From contig OZ059896.1 in the NCBI GenBank assembly GCA_964057225.1, positions 5,332,001 to 5,396,000 on the forward strand: a stretch of 64,000 nucleotides of DNA, in the 5' to 3' direction. Origin of the DNA: Auanema rhodensis (taxonomy: Eukaryota; Nematoda; Chromadorea; Rhabditida; Rhabditidae). Within the stretch, counting starts at the first letter, position 1, and every line of letters starts with the position of its first letter. The translations under genes were made by a program, and so were the position numbers. Below the pieces are notes generated by a model. The model was not told the origin of the DNA. It saw nothing but the letters and a program-made list of their open reading frames with translations, and made no database searches. Below are positions 1 to 15,355 of this stretch, piece after piece.

Positions 1-284
1 TTTCAAAATAATTTCACAAAAAGTAGATGTTTTTAGATTCCTTTTTTCAAGACAAAGACGATGGACATTGTTATTCAACAAAAAAATTAATTCTTCACGG
101 TGAAAATCGAGGATATAAGTGTGAACCTATATCAGTTGATATCTCGGTGCATTTTCAAGCTAGCGCAAATCTGATAACACAGATCGACGCAGCTTAAAAA
201 TCCGCATCGAATGCACTATACTACATTAAGAAAAGCTTAATACAAAAATTAGTTATGATCGTTTGAAAAATGATGCATTAGTGT

Positions 285-312
285 ATGTTGAGTTTCCATG
301 TACACTCAACAT
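285..312. repeat. Inverted repeat in each A monomer (8-bp arms)
   Basis: ATGTTGAG (285-292) and CTCAACAT (305-312) are perfect reverse complements separated by 12 bases, which contain TGTACA. Many A1 copies read CTCAACAA, shortening the stem to 7 bp, and A2 copies read the equivalent of CTCAAAAT, placing a mismatch in the stem. The dyad is therefore perfect only in one A1 variant class. It could extrude as a hairpin or cruciform, but no function is shown. Confidence 0.8.
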
Positions 313-326
313 TGCTTCCAAAAACA

Positions 327-359
327 TTTTGACAAAAATTTTCCCGAAAAATTTCAAAA
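327..359. repeat. Imperfect A/T-rich palindrome in the A monomer
   Basis: The stretch opens with TTTTGAC and closes with TTTCAAAA, with AAAAATTTT and GAAAAATTT facing each other across a CCC centre. The A2 subfamily carries TT where A1 carries CC at the centre, which makes the dyad more symmetric (compare 60496-60528). Confidence 0.7.
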
Positions 360-3300
360 TAATTTCACAAAAAGTAGATGTTTTTAGATTCCTTTTTTCA
401 AGACAAAGACGATGGACATTGTTATTCAACAAAAAAATTAATTCTTCAGGGTGAAAATCGAGGATATAAGTGTGAACTTATATCAGTTGCTATCTCGGTG
501 CATTTTTAAGCTAGCGCAAATCTGATAACACAGATCGACGCAGCTTAAAAATCCGCATCGAATGCACTATACTACATTAAGAAAAGCTTAATACAAAAAT
601 TAGTTATGATCGTTTGAAAAATGATGCATTAGTGTATGTTGAGTTTCCATGTACACTCAACATTGCTTCCAAAAACATTTTGACAAAAATTTTCCCGAAA
701 AATTTCAAAATAATTTCACAAAAAGTAGATGTTTTTAGATTCCTTTTTTCAAGACAAAGACGATGGACATTGTTATTCAACAAAAAAATTAATTCTTCAG
801 GGTGAAAATCGAGGATATAAGTGTGAACCTATATCAGTTGATATCTCGGTGCATTATCAAGCTAGCGCAAATCTGATAACACAGATCGACGCAGCTTAAA
901 AATCCGCATCGAATGCACTATACTACATGGAGAAACGCTCAATACAAAAATTAGTTATGATCGTTTGAAAAATGATGCATTAGTGTATGTTGAGTTTCCA
1001 TGTACACTCAACAATGCTTCCAAAAACATTTTGACAAAAATTTTCCCGAAAAATTTCAAAATAATTTCACAAAAAGTAGATGTTTTTAGATTCCTTTTTT
1101 CAAGACAAAGACGATGGACAATGTTATTCAACGAAAAAATTAATTCTTCACGGTGAAAATCGAGGATATAAGTGTGAACCTATATCAGTTGATATCTCGG
1201 TGCATTTTCAAGCTAGCGCAAATCTGATAACACAGATCGACGCAGCTTAAAAATCCACATCGAATGCACTATACTACATTGGGAAACACTCAATACAAAA
1301 ATTAGTTATGATCGTTTGAAAAATGATGCATTAGTGTATGTTGAGTTTCCATGTACACTCAACAATGCTTCCAAAAACATTTTGACAAAAATTTTCCCGA
1401 AAAATTTCAAAATAATTTCACAAAAAGTAGATGTTTTTAGATTCCTTTTTTCAAGACAAAGACGATGGACATTGTTATTCAACAAAAAAATTAATTCTTC
1501 ACGGTGAAAATCGAGGATATAAGTGTGAACCTATATCAGTTGATATCTCGGTGCATTTTCAAGCTAGCGCAAATCTGATAACACAGATCGACGCAGCTTA
1601 AAAATCCGCATCGAATGCACTATACTACATTAAGAAAAGCTTAATACAAAAATTAGTTATGATCGTTTGAAAAATGATGCATTAGTGTATGTTGAGTTTC
1701 CATGTACACTCAACATTGCTTCCAAAAACATTTTGACAAAAATTTTCCCGAAAAATTTCAAAATAATTTCACAAAAAGTAGATGTTTTTAGATTCCTTTT
1801 TTCAAGACAAAGACGATGGACATTGTTATTCAACAAAAAAATTAATTCTTCACGGTGAAAATCGAGGATATAAGTGTGAACCTATATCAGTTGATATCTC
1901 GGTGCATTTTCAAGCTAGCGCAAATCTGATAACACAGATCGACGCAGCTTAAAAATCCGCATCGAATGCACTATACTACATTAAGAAAAGCTTAATACAA
2001 AAATTAGTTATGATCGTTTGAAAAATGATGCATTAGTGTATGTTGAGTTTCCATGTACACTCAACATTGCTTCCAAAAACATTTTGACAAAAATTTTCCC
2101 GAAAAATTTCAAAATAATTTCACAAAAAGTAGATGTTTTTAGATTCCTTTTTTCAAGACAAAGACGATGGACATTGTTATTCAACAAAAAAATTAATTCT
2201 TCAGGGTGAAAATCGAGGATATAAGTGTGAACTTATATCAGTTGATATCTCGGTGCATTTTTAAGCTAGCGCAAATCTGATAACACAGATCGACGCAGCT
2301 TAAAAATCCGCATCGAATGCACTATACTACATTAAGAAAAGCTTAATACAAAAATTAGTTATGATCGTTTGAAAAATGATGCATTAGTGTATGTTGAGTT
2401 TCCATGTACACTCAACATTGCTTCCAAAAACATTTTGACAAAAATTTTCCCGAAAAATTTCAAAATAATTTCACAAAAAGTAGATGTTTTTAGATTTCTT
2501 TTTTCAAGACAAAGACGATGGACATTGTTATTCAACAAAAAAATTAATTCTTCAGGGTGAAAATCGAGGATATAAGTGTGAACTTATATCAGTTGATATC
2601 TCGGTGCATTTTTAAGCTAGCGCAAATCTGATAACACAGATCGACGCAGCTTAAAAATCCACATCGAATGCACTATACTACATTGGGAAACACTCAATAC
2701 AAACATTAGTTATGATCGTTTGAAAAATGATGCATTAGTGTATGTTGAGTTTCCATGTACACTCAACATTGCTTCCAAAAACATTTTGACAAAAATTTTC
2801 CCGAAAAATTTCAAAATAATTTCACAAAAAGTAGATGTTTTTAGATTCCTTTTTTCAAGACAAAGACGATGGACATTGTTATTCAACGAAAAAATTAATT
2901 CTTCAGGGTGAAAATCGAGGATATAAGTGTGAACCTATATCAGTTGATATCTCGGTGCATTTTCAAGCTAGCGCAAATCTGATAACACAGATCGACGCAG
3001 CTTAAAAATCCGCATCGAATGCACTATACTACATGGAGAAACGCTCAATACAAAAATTAGTTATGATCGTTTGAAAAATGATGCATTAGTGTATGTTGAG
3101 TTTCCATGTACACTCAACAATGCTTCCAAAAACATTTTGACAAAAATTTTCCCGAAAAATTTCAAAATAATTTCACAAAAAGTAGATGTTTTTAGATTCC
3201 TTTTTTCAAGACAAAGACGATGGACAATGTTATTCAACGAAAAAATTAATTCTTCACGGTGAAAATCGAGGATATAAGTGTGAACCTATATCAGTTGATA

Positions 3301-6300
3301 TCTCGGTGCATTTTCAAGCTAGCGCAAATCTGATAACACAGATCGACGCAGCTTAAAAATCCGCATCGAATGCGCTATACTACATGGAGAAACGCTCAAT
3401 ACAAAAATTAGTTATGATCGTTTGAAAAATGATGCATTAGTGTATGTTGAGTTTCCATGTACACTCAACAATGCTTCCAAAAACATTTTGACAAAAATTT
3501 TCCCGAAAAATTTCAAAATAATTTCACAAAAAGTAGATGTTTTTAGATTCCTTTTTTCAAGACAAAGACGATGGACATTGTTATTCAACAAAAAAATTAA
3601 TTCTTCACGGTGAAAATCGAGGATATAAGTGTGAACCTATATCAGTTGATATCTCGGTGCATTTTCAAGCTAGCGCAAATCTGATAACACAGATCGACGC
3701 AGCTTAAAAATCCGCATCGAATGCACTATACTACATTAAGAAAAGCTTAATACAAAAATTAGTTATGATCGTTTGAAAAATGATGCATTAGTGTATGTTG
3801 AGTTTCCATGTACACTCAACATTGCTTCCAAAAACATTTTGACAAAAATTTTCCCGAAAAATTTCAAAATAATTTCACAAAAAGTAGATGTTTTTAGATT
3901 CCTTTTTTCAAGACAAAGACGATGGACAATGTTATTCAACGAAAAAATTAATTCTTCACGGTGAAAATGGAGGATATAAGTGTGAACCTATATCAGTTGA
4001 TATCTCGGTGCATTTTCAAGCTAGCGCAAATCTGATAACACAGATCGACGCAGCTTAAAAATCCGCATCGAATGCACTATACTACATGGAGAAACGCTCA
4101 ATACAAAAATTAGTTATGATCGTTTGAAAAATGATGCATTAGTGTATGTTGAGTTTCCATGTACACTCAACAATGCTTCCAAAAACATTTTGACAAAAAT
4201 TTTCCCGAAAAATTTCAAAATAATTTCACAAAAAGTAGATGTTTTTAGATTTCTTTTTTCAAGACAAAGACGATGGACAATGTTATTCAACGAAAAAATT
4301 AATTCTTCACGGTGAAAATCGAGGATATAAGTGTGAACCTATATCAGTTGATATCTCGGTGCATTTTCAAGCTAGCGCAAATCTGATAACACAGATCGAC
4401 GCAGCTTAAAAATCCGCATCGAATGCACTATACTACATGGAGAAACGCTCAATACAAAAATTAGTTATGATCGTTTGAAAAATGATGCATTAGTGTATGT
4501 TGAGTTTCCATGTACACTCAACAATGCTTCCAAAAACATTTTGACAAAAATTTTCCCGAAAAATTTCAAAATAATTTCACAAAAAGTAGATGTTTTTAGA
4601 TTCCTTTTTTCAAGACAAAGACGATGGACATTGTTATTCAACAAAAAAATTAATTCTTCACGGTGAAAATCGAGGATATAAGTGTGAACCTATATCAGTT
4701 GATATCTCGGTGCATTTTCAAGCTAGCGCAAATCTGATAACACAGATCGACGCAGCTTAAAAATCCGCATCGAATGCACTATACTACATTAAGAAAAGCT
4801 TAATACAAAAATAAGTTATGATCGTTTGAAAAATGATGCATTAGTGTATGTTGAGTTTCCATGTACACTCAACATTGCTTCCAAAAACATTTTGACAAAA
4901 ATTTTCCCGAAAAATTTCAAAATAATTTCACAAAAAGTAGATGTTTTTAGATTCCTTTTTTCAAGACAAAGACGATGGACAATGTTATTCAACGAAAAAA
5001 TTAATTCTTCACGGTGAAAATCGAGGATATAAGTGTGAACCTATATCAGTTGATATCTCGGTGCATTTTCAAGCTAGCGCAAATCTGATAACACAGATCG
5101 ACGCAGCTTAAAAATCCGCATCGAATGCACTATACTACATGGAGAAACGCTCAATACAAAAATTAGTTATGATCGTTTGAAAAATGATGCATTAGTGTAT
5201 GTTGAGTTTCCATGTACACTCAACAATGCTTCCAAAAACATTTTGACAAAAATTTTCCCGAAAAATTTCAAAATAATTTCACAAAAAGTAGATGTTTTTA
5301 GATTCCTTTTTTCAAGACAAAGACGATGGACATTGTTATTCAACAAAAAAATTAATTCTTCACGGTGAAAATCGAGGATATAAGTGTGAACCTATATCAG
5401 TTGATATCTCGGTGCATTTTCAAGCTAGCGCAAATCTGATAACACAGATCGACGCAGCTTAAAAATCCGCATCGAATGCACTATACTACATTAAGAAAAG
5501 CTTAATACAAAAATTAGTTATGATCGTTTGAAAAATGATGCATTAGTGTATGTTGAGTTTCCATGTACACTCAACATTGCTTCCAAAAACATTTTGACAA
5601 AAATTTTCCCGAAAAATTTCAAAATAATTTCACAAAAAGTAGATGTTTTTAGATTCCTTTTTTCAAGACAAAGACGATGGACATTGTTATTCAACAAAAA
5701 AATTAATTCTTCAGGGTGAAAATCGAGGATATAAGTGTGAACTTATATCAGTTGATATCTCGGTGCATTTTTAAGCTAGCGCAAATCTGATAACACAGAT
5801 CGACGCAGCTTAAAAATCCGCATCGAATGCACTATACTACATTAAGAAAAGCTTAATACAAAAATTAGTTATGATCGTTTGAAAAATGATGCATTAGTGT
5901 ATGTTGAGTTTCCATGTACACTCAACATTGCTTCCAAAAACATTTTGACAAAAATTTTCCCGAAAAATTTCAAAATAATTTCACAAAAAGTAGATGTTTT
6001 TAGATTTCTTTTTTCAAGACAAAGACGATGGACATTGTTATTCAACAAAAAAATTAATTCTTCAGGGTGAAAATCGAGGATATAAGTGTGAACTTATATC
6101 AGTTGATATCTCGGTGCATTTTTAAGCTAGCGCAAATCTGATAACACAGATCGACGCAGCTTAAAAATCCACATCGAATGCACTATACTACATTGGGAAA
6201 CACTCAATACAAACATTAGTTATGATCGTTTGAAAAATGATGCATTAGTGTATGTTGAGTTTCCATGTACACTCAACATTGCTTCCAAAAACATTTTGAC

Positions 6301-6580
6301 AAAAATTTTCCCGAAAAATTTCAAAATAATTTCACAAAAAGTAGATGTTTTTAGATTCCTTTTTTCAAGACAAAGACGATGGACATTGTTATTCAACAAA
6401 AAAATTAATTCTTCAGGGTGAAAATCGAGGATATAAGTGTGAACTTATATCAGTTGATATCTCGGTGCATTTTTAAGCTAGCGCAAATCTGATAACACAG
6501 ATCGACGCAGCTTAAAAATCCGCATCGAATGCACTATACTACATTAAGAAAAGCTTAATACAAAAATTAGTTATGATCGT

Positions 6581-9037
6581 TCGAAAAATGATGCATTAGT
6601 GTATGTTGAGTTTCCATGTACACTCAACATTGCTTCCAAAAACATTTTGACAAAAATTTTCCCGAAAAATTTCAAAATAATTTCACAAAAAGTAGATGTT
6701 TTTAGATTTCTTTTTTCAAGACAAAGACGATGGACATTGTTATTCAACAAAAAAATTAATTCTTCAGGGTGAAAATCGAGGATATAAGTGTGAACTTATA
6801 TCAGTTGATATCTCGGTGCATTTTTAAGCTAGCGCAAATCTGATAACACAGATCGACGCAGCTTAAAAATCCACATCGAATGCACTATACTACATTGGGA
6901 AACACTCAATACAAACATTAGTTATGATCGTTTGAAAAATGATGCATTAGTGTATGTTGAGTTTCCATGTACACTCAACATTGCTTCCAAAAACATTTTG
7001 ACAAAAATTTTCCCGAAAAATTTCAAAATAATTTCACAAAAAGTAGATGTTTTTAGATTCCTTTTTTCAAGACAAAGACGATGGACATTGTTATTCAACA
7101 AAAAAATTAATTCTTCAGGGTGAAAATCGAGGATATAAGTGTGAACTTATATCAGTTGATATCTCGGTGCATTTTTAAGCTAGCGCAAATCTGATAACAC
7201 AGATCGACGCAGCTTAAAAATCCGCATCGAATGCACTATACTACATTAAGAAAAGCTTAATACAAAAATTAGTTATGATCGTTTGAAAAATGATGCATTA
7301 GTGTATGTTGAGTTTCCATGTACACTCAACATTGCTTCCAAAAACATTTTGACAAAAATTTTCCCGAAAAATTTCAAAATAATTTCACAAAAAGTAGATG
7401 TTTTTAGATTTCTTTTTTCAAGACAAAGACGATGGACATTGTTATTCAACAAAAAAATTAATTCTTCAGGGTGAAAATCGAGGATATAAGTGTGAACTTA
7501 TATCAGTTGATATCTCGGTGCATTTTTAAGCTAGCGCAAATCTGATAACACAGATCGACGCAGCTTAAAAATCCGCATCGAATGCACTATACTACATTAA
7601 GAAAAGCTTAATACAAAAATTAGTTATGATCGTTCGAAAAATGATGCATTAGTGTATGTTGAGTTTCCATGTACACTCAACATTGCTTCCAAAAACATTT
7701 TGACAAAAATTTTCCCGAAAAATTTCAAAATAATTTCACAAAAAGTAGATGTTTTTAGATTCCTTTTTTCAAGACAAAGACGATGGACAATGTTATTCAA
7801 CGAAAAAATTAATTCTTCACGGTGAAAATCGAGGATATAAGTGTGAACCTATATCAGTTGATATCTCGGTGCATTTTCAAGCTAGCGCAAATCTGATAAC
7901 ACAGATCGACGCAGCTTAAAAATCCGCATCGAATGCACTATACTACATTAAGAAAAGCTTAATACAAAAATTAGTTATGATCGTTTGAAAAATGATGCAT
8001 TAGTGTATGTTGAGTTTCCATGTACACTCAACATTGCTTCCAAAAACATTTTGACAAAAATTTTCCCGAAAAATTTCAAAATAATTTCACAAAAAGTAGA
8101 TGTTTTTAGATTTCTTTTTTCAAGACAAAGACGATGGACATTGTTATTCAACAAAAAAATTAATTCTTCAGGGTGAAAATCGAGGATATAAGTGTGAACT
8201 TATATCAGTTGATATCTCGGTGCATTTTTAAGCTAGCGCAAATCTGATAACACAGATCGACGCAGCTTAAAAATCCACATCGAATGCACTATACTACATT
8301 GGGAAACACTCAATACAAACATTAGTTATGATCGTTTGAAAAATGATGCATTAGTGTATGTTGAGTTTCCATGTACACTCAACATTGCTTCCAAAAACAT
8401 TTTGACAAAAATTTTCCCGAAAAATTTCAAAATAATTTCACAAAAAGTAGATGTTTTTAGATTCCTTTTTTCAAGACAAAGACGATGGACATTGTTATTC
8501 AACAAAAAAATTAATTCTTCAGGGTGAAAATCGAGGATATAAGTGTGAACTTATATCAGTTGATATCTCGGTGCATTTTTAAGCTAGCGCAAATCTGATA
8601 ACACAGATCGACGCAGCTTAAAAATCCGCATCGAATGCACTATACTACATTAAGAAAAGCTTAATACAAAAATTAGTTATGATCGTTCGAAAAATGATGC
8701 ATTAGTGTATGTTGAGTTTCCATGTACACTCAACATTGCTTCCAAAAACATTTTGACAAAAATTTTCCCGAAAAATTTCAAAATAATTTCACAAAAAGTA
8801 GATGTTTTTAGATTCCTTTTTTCAAGACAAAGACGATGGACAATGTTATTCAACGAAAAAATTAATTCTTCACGGTGAAAATCGAGGATATAAGTGTGAA
8901 CCTATATCAGTTGATATCTCGGTGCATTTTAAAGCTAGCGCAAATCTGATAACACAGATCGACGCAGCTTAAAAATCCGCATCGAATGCACTATACTACA
9001 TGGAGAAACGCTCAATACAAAAATTAGTTATGATCGT
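6581..9037 (+). repeat. A1 sub-block marked by TTG-to-TCG monomers, partly trimeric
   Basis: Monomers starting at 6581, 7634 and 8687 read CGTTCGAAAAATG in place of CGTTTGAAAAATG. The last two also share the ACAATG/AACGAAA state and lie 1053 bp (three monomers) apart. Between them come the two other haplotypes, one with AGATTTCTTTTTTC and one preceded by TTGGGAAACACTC. The monomer at 6581 shares the TCG change but is otherwise of the TTTCTT type, so it is a recombinant or carries a converted site. Confidence 0.75.
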
Positions 9038-9739
9038 TTGAAAAATGATGCATTAGTGTATGTTGAGTTTCCATGTACACTCAACAATGCTTCCAAAAAC
9101 ATTTTGACAAAAATTTTCCCGAAAAATTTCAAAATAATTTCACAAAAAGTAGATGTTTTTAGATTCCTTTTTTCAAGACAAAGACGATGGACATTGTTAT
9201 TCAACAAAAAAATTAATTCTTCACGGTGAAAATCGAGGATATAAGTGTGAACCTATATCAGTTGATATCTCGGTGCATTTTCAAGCTAGCGCAAATCTGA
9301 TAACACAGATCGACGCAGCTTAAAAATCCGCATCGAATGCACTATACTACATTAAGAAAAGCTTAATACAAAAATTAGTTATGATCGTTTGAAAAATGAT
9401 GCATTAGTGTATGTTGAGTTTCCATGTACACTCAACATTGCTTCCAAAAACATTTTGACAAAAATTTTCCCGAAAAATTTCAAAATAATTTCACAAAAAG
9501 TAGATGTTTTTAGATTCCTTTTTTCAAGACAAAGACGATGGACATTGTTATTCAACAAAAAAATTAATTCTTCAGGGTGAAAATCGAGGATATAAGTGTG
9601 AACTTATATCAGTTGCTATCTCGGTGCATTTTTAAGCTAGCGCAAATCTGATAACACAGATCGACGCAGCTTAAAAATCCGCATCGAATGCACTATACTA
9701 CATTAAGAAAAGCTTAATACAAAAATTAGTTATGATCGT

Positions 9740-12547
9740 TTGAAAAATGATGCATTAGTGTATGTTGAGTTTCCATGTACACTCAACATTGCTTCCAAAA
9801 ACATTTTGACAAAAATTTTCCCGAAAAATTTCAAAATAATTTCACAAAAAGTAGATGTTTTTAGATTTCTTTTTTCAAGACAAAGACGATGGACATTGTT
9901 ATTCAACAAAAAAATTAATTCTTCAGGGTGAAAATCGAGGATATAAGTGTGAACTTATATCAGTTGATATCTCGGTGCATTTTTAAGCTAGCGCAAATCT
10001 GATAACACAGATCGACGCAGCTTAAAAATCCGCATCGAATGCACTATACTACATTAAGAAAAGCTTAATACAAAAATTAGTTATGATCGTTTGAAAAATG
10101 ATGCATTAGTGTATGTTGAGTTTCCATGTACACTCAACATTGCTTCCAAAAACATTTTGACAAAAATTTTCCCGAAAAATTTCAAAATAATTTCACAAAA
10201 AGTAGATGTTTTTAGATTTCTTTTTTCAAGACAAAGACGATGGACATTGTTATTCAACAAAAAAATTAATTCTTCAGGGTGAAAATCGAGGATATAAGTG
10301 TGAACTTATATCAGTTGATATCTCGGTGCATTTTTAAGCTAGCGCAAATCTGATAACACAGATCGACGCAGCTTAAAAATCCACATCGAATGCACTATAC
10401 TACATTGGGAAACACTCAATACAAACATTAGTTATGATCGTTTGAAAAATGATGCATTAGTGTATGTTGAGTTTCCATGTACACTCAACATTGCTTCCAA
10501 AAACATTTTGACAAAAATTTTCCCGAAAAATTTCAAAATAATTTCACAAAAAGTAGATGTTTTTAGATTCCTTTTTTCAAGACAAAGACGATGGACATTG
10601 TTATTCAACAAAAAAATTAATTCTTCAGGGTGAAAATCGAGGATATAAGTGTGAACTTATATCAGTTGATATCTCGGTGCATTTTTAAGCTAGCGCAAAT
10701 CTGATAACACAGATCGACGCAGCTTAAAAATCCGCATCGAATGCACTATACTACATTAAGAAAAGCTTAATACAAAAATTAGTTATGATCGTTTGAAAAA
10801 TGATGCATTAGTGTATGTTGAGTTTCCATGTACACTCAACATTGCTTCCAAAAACATTTTGACAAAAATTTTCCCGAAAAATTTCAAAATAATTTCACAA
10901 AAAGTAGATGTTTTTAGATTTCTTTTTTCAAGACAAAGACGATGGACATTGTTATTCAACAAAAAAATTAATTCTTCAGGGTGAAAATCGAGGATATAAG
11001 TGTGAACTTATATCAGTTGATATCTCGGTGCATTTTTAAGCTAGCGCAAATCTGATAACACAGATCGACGCAGCTTAAAAATCCGCATCGAATGCACTAT
11101 ACTACATTAAGAAAAGCTTAATACAAAAATTAGTTATGATCGTTTGAAAAATGATGCATTAGTGTATGTTGAGTTTCCATGTACACTCAACATTGCTTCC
11201 AAAAACATTTTGACAAAAATTTTCCCGAAAAATTTCAAAATAATTTCACAAAAAGTAGATGTTTTTAGATTTCTTTTTTCAAGACAAAGACGATGGACAT
11301 TGTTATTCAACAAAAAAATTAATTCTTCAGGGTGAAAATCGAGGATATAAGTGTGAACTTATATCAGTTGATATCTCGGTGCATTTTTAAGCTAGCGCAA
11401 ATCTGATAACACAGATCGACGCAGCTTAAAAATCCACATCGAATGCACTATACTACATTGGGAAACACTCAATACAAACATTAGTTATGATCGTTTGAAA
11501 AATGATGCATTAGTGTATGTTGAGTTTCCATGTACACTCAACATTGCTTCCAAAAACATTTTGACAAAAATTTTCCCGAAAAATTTCAAAATAATTTCAC
11601 AAAAAGTAGATGTTTTTAGATTCCTTTTTTCAAGACAAAGACGATGGACATTGTTATTCAACAAAAAAATTAATTCTTCAGGGTGAAAATCGAGGATATA
11701 AGTGTGAACTTATATCAGTTGATATCTCGGTGCATTTTTAAGCTAGCGCAAATCTGATAACACAGATCGACGCAGCTTAAAAATCCGCATCGAATGCACT
11801 ATACTACATTAAGAAAAGCTTAATACAAAAATTAGTTATGATCGTTTGAAAAATGATGCATTAGTGTATGTTGAGTTTCCATGTACACTCAACATTGCTT
11901 CCAAAAACATTTTGACAAAAATTTTCCCGAAAAATTTCAAAATAATTTCACAAAAAGTAGATGTTTTTAGATTTCTTTTTTCAAGACAAAGACGATGGAC
12001 ATTGTTATTCAACAAAAAAATTAATTCTTCAGGGTGAAAATCGAGGATATAAGTGTGAACTTATATCAGTTGATATCTCGGTGCATTTTTAAGCTAGCGC
12101 AAATCTGATAACACAGATCGACGCAGCTTAAAAATCCACATCGAATGCACTATACTACATTGGGAAACACTCAATACAAACATTAGTTATGATCGTTTGA
12201 AAAATGATGCATTAGTGTATGTTGAGTTTCCATGTACACTCAACATTGCTTCCAAAAACATTTTGACAAAAATTTTCCCGAAAAATTTCAAAATAATTTC
12301 ACAAAAAGTAGATGTTTTTAGATTCCTTTTTTCAAGACAAAGACGATGGACATTGTTATTCAACAAAAAAATTAATTCTTCAGGGTGAAAATCGAGGATA
12401 TAAGTGTGAACTTATATCAGTTGATATCTCGGTGCATTTTTAAGCTAGCGCAAATCTGATAACACAGATCGACGCAGCTTAAAAATCCGCATCGAATGCA
12501 CTATACTACATTAAGAAAAGCTTAATACAAAAATTAGTTATGATCGT
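9740..12547 (+). repeat. A1 trimer/dimer higher-order block
   Basis: Haplotypes alternate as two TTTCTT-type monomers followed by one TTGGGAAACACTC-type monomer: 9740, 10091, 10442, then 10793, 11144, 11495. This is a 1053-bp unit. It is followed by a shortened dimer (11846, 12197), as expected if unequal exchange removed one monomer. Confidence 0.75.
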
Positions 12548-15355
12548 TTGAAAAATGATGCATTAGTGTATGTTGAGTTTCCATGTACACTCAACATTGC
12601 TTCCAAAAACATTTTGACAAAAATTTTCCCGAAAAATTTCAAAATAATTTCACAAAAAGTAGATGTTTTTAGATTCCTTTTTTCAAGACAAAGACGATGG
12701 ACATTGTTATTCAACAAAAAAATTAATTCTTCAGGGTGAAAATCGAGGATATAAGTGTGAACCTATATCAGTTGATATCTCGGTGCATTTTCAAGCTAGC
12801 GCAAATCTGATAACACAGATCGACGCAGCTTAAAAATCCGCATCGAATGCACTATACTACATGGAGAAACGCTCAATACAAAAATTAGTTATGATCGTTT
12901 GAAAAATGATGCATTAGTGTATGTTGAGTTTCCATGTACACTCAACAATGCTTCCAAAAACATTTTGACAAAAATTTTCCCGAAAAATTTCAAAATAATT
13001 TCACAAAAAGTAGATGTTTTTAGATTCCTTTTTTCAAGACAAAGACGATGGACAATGTTATTCAACGAAAAAATTAATTCTTCACGGTGAAAATCGAGGA
13101 TATAAGTGTGAACCTATATCAGTTGATATCTCGGTGCATTTTCAAGCTAGCGCAAATCTGATAACACAGATCGACGCAGCTTAAAAATCCGCATCGAATG
13201 CACTATACTACATGGAGAAACGCTCAATACAAAAATTAGTTATGATCGTTTGAAAAATGATGCATTAGTGTATGTTGAGTTTCCATGTACACTCAACAAT
13301 GCTTCCAAAAACATTTTGACAAAAATTTTCCCGAAAAATTTCAAAATAATTTCACAAAAAGTAGATGTTTTTAGATTCCTTTTTTCAAGACAAAGACGAT
13401 GGACATTGTTATTCAACAAAAAAATTAATTCTTCACGGTGAAAATCGAGGATATAAGTGTGAACCTATATCAGTTGATATCTCGGTGCATTTTCAAGCTA
13501 GCGCAAATCTGATAACACAGATCGACGCAGCTTAAAAATCCGCATCGAATGCACTATACTACATGGAGAAACGCTCAATACAAAAATTAGTTATGATCGT
13601 TTGAAAAATGATGCATTAGTGTATGTTGAGTTTCCATGTACACTCAACAATGCTTCCAAAAACATTTTGACAAAAATTTTCCCGAAAAATTTCAAAATAA
13701 TTTCACAAAAAGTAGATGTTTTTAGATTCCTTTTTTCAAGACAAAGACGATGGACAATGTTATTCAACGAAAAAATTAAATCTTCAGGGTGAAAATCGAG
13801 GATATAAGTGTGAACCTATATCAGTTGATATCTCGGTGCATTTTCAAGCTAGCGCAAATCTGATAACACAGATCGACGCAGCTTAAAAATCCGCATCGAA
13901 TGCACTTTACTACATGGAGAAACGCTCAATACAAAAATTAGTTATGATCGTTTGAAAAATGATGCATTAGTGTATGTTGAGTTTCCATGTACACTCAACA
14001 ATGCTTCCAAAAACATTTTGACAAAAATTTTCCCGAAAAATTTCAAAATAATTTCACAAAAAGTAGATGTTTTTAGATTCCTTTTTTCAAGACAAAGACG
14101 ATGGACAATGTTATTCAACGAAAAAATTAATTCTTCACGGTGAAAATCGAGGATATAAGTGTGAACCTATATCAGTTGATATCTCGGTGCATTTTCAAGC
14201 TAGCGCAAATCTGATAACACAGATCGACGCAGCTTAAAAATCCGCATCGAATGCACTATACTACATGGAGAAACGCTCAATACAAAAATTAGTTATGATC
14301 GTTTGAAAAATGATGCATTAGTGTATGTTGAGTTTCCATGTACACTCAACAATGCTTCCAAAAACATTTTGACAAAAATTTTCCCGAAAAATTTCAAAAT
14401 AATTTCACAAAAAGTAGATGTTTTTAGATTCCTTTTTTCAAGACAAAGACGATGGACATTGTTATTCAACAAAAAAATTAATTCTTCACGGTGAAAATCG
14501 AGGATATAAGTGTGAACCTATATCAGTTGATATCTCGGTGCATTTTCAAGCTAGCGCAAATCTGATAACACAGATCGACGCAGCTTAAAAATCCGCATCG
14601 AATGCACTATACTACATGGAGAAACGCTCAATACAAAAATTAGTTATGATCGTTTGAAAAATGATGCATTAGTGTATGTTGAGTTTCCATGTACACTCAA
14701 CAATGCTTCCAAAAACATTTTGACAAAAATTTTCCCGAAAAATTTCAAAATAATTTCACAAAAAGTAGATGTTTTTAGATTCCTTTTTTCAAGACAAAGA
14801 CGATGGACAATGTTATTCAACGAAAAAATTAATTCTTCACGGTGAAAATCGAGGATATAAGTGTGAACCTATATCAGTTGATATCTCGGTGCATTTTCAA
14901 GCTAGCGCAAATCTGATAACACAGATCGACGCAGCTTAAAAATCCGCATCGAATGCACTATACTACATGGAGAAACGCTCAATACAAAAATTAGTTATGA
15001 TCGTTTGAAAAATGATGCATTAGTGTATGTTGAGTTTCCATGTACACTCAACAATGCTTCCAAAAACATTTTGACAAAAATTTTCCCGAAAAATTTCAAA
15101 ATAATTTCACAAAAAGTAGATGTTTTTAGATTCCTTTTTTCAAGACAAAGACGATGGACATTGTTATTCAACAAAAAAATTAATTCTTCACGGTGAAAAT
15201 CGAGGATATAAGTGTGAACCTATATCAGTTGATATCTCGGTGCATTTTCAAGCTAGCGCAAATCTGATAACACAGATCGACGCAGCTTAAAAATCCGCAT
15301 CGAATGCACTATACTACATGGAGAAACGCTCAATACAAAAATTAGTTATGATCGT

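Larger units (their letters stand above)
263..613 (+). repeat. Reference A1 monomer (351 bp)
   Basis: This is the first complete unit when phased on the TTG of CGTTTGAAAAATG; the phase is arbitrary. In order it holds an 8-bp stem dyad near its start (285-312), an A/T-rich dyad centred on TTTTCCCGAAAA (327-359), a pyrimidine-rich stretch (CCTTTTTTCAAG), a GATGGACATTG segment, the dyad ATATCAGTTGATAT in most copies (changed to GTTGCTATC in this one), and a relatively GC-rich stretch around GCTAGCGC to CGACGCAGC. Since 351 is divisible by three, open frames recur in the same phase in each copy. That is a by-product of length and not evidence of coding. Confidence 0.95.
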
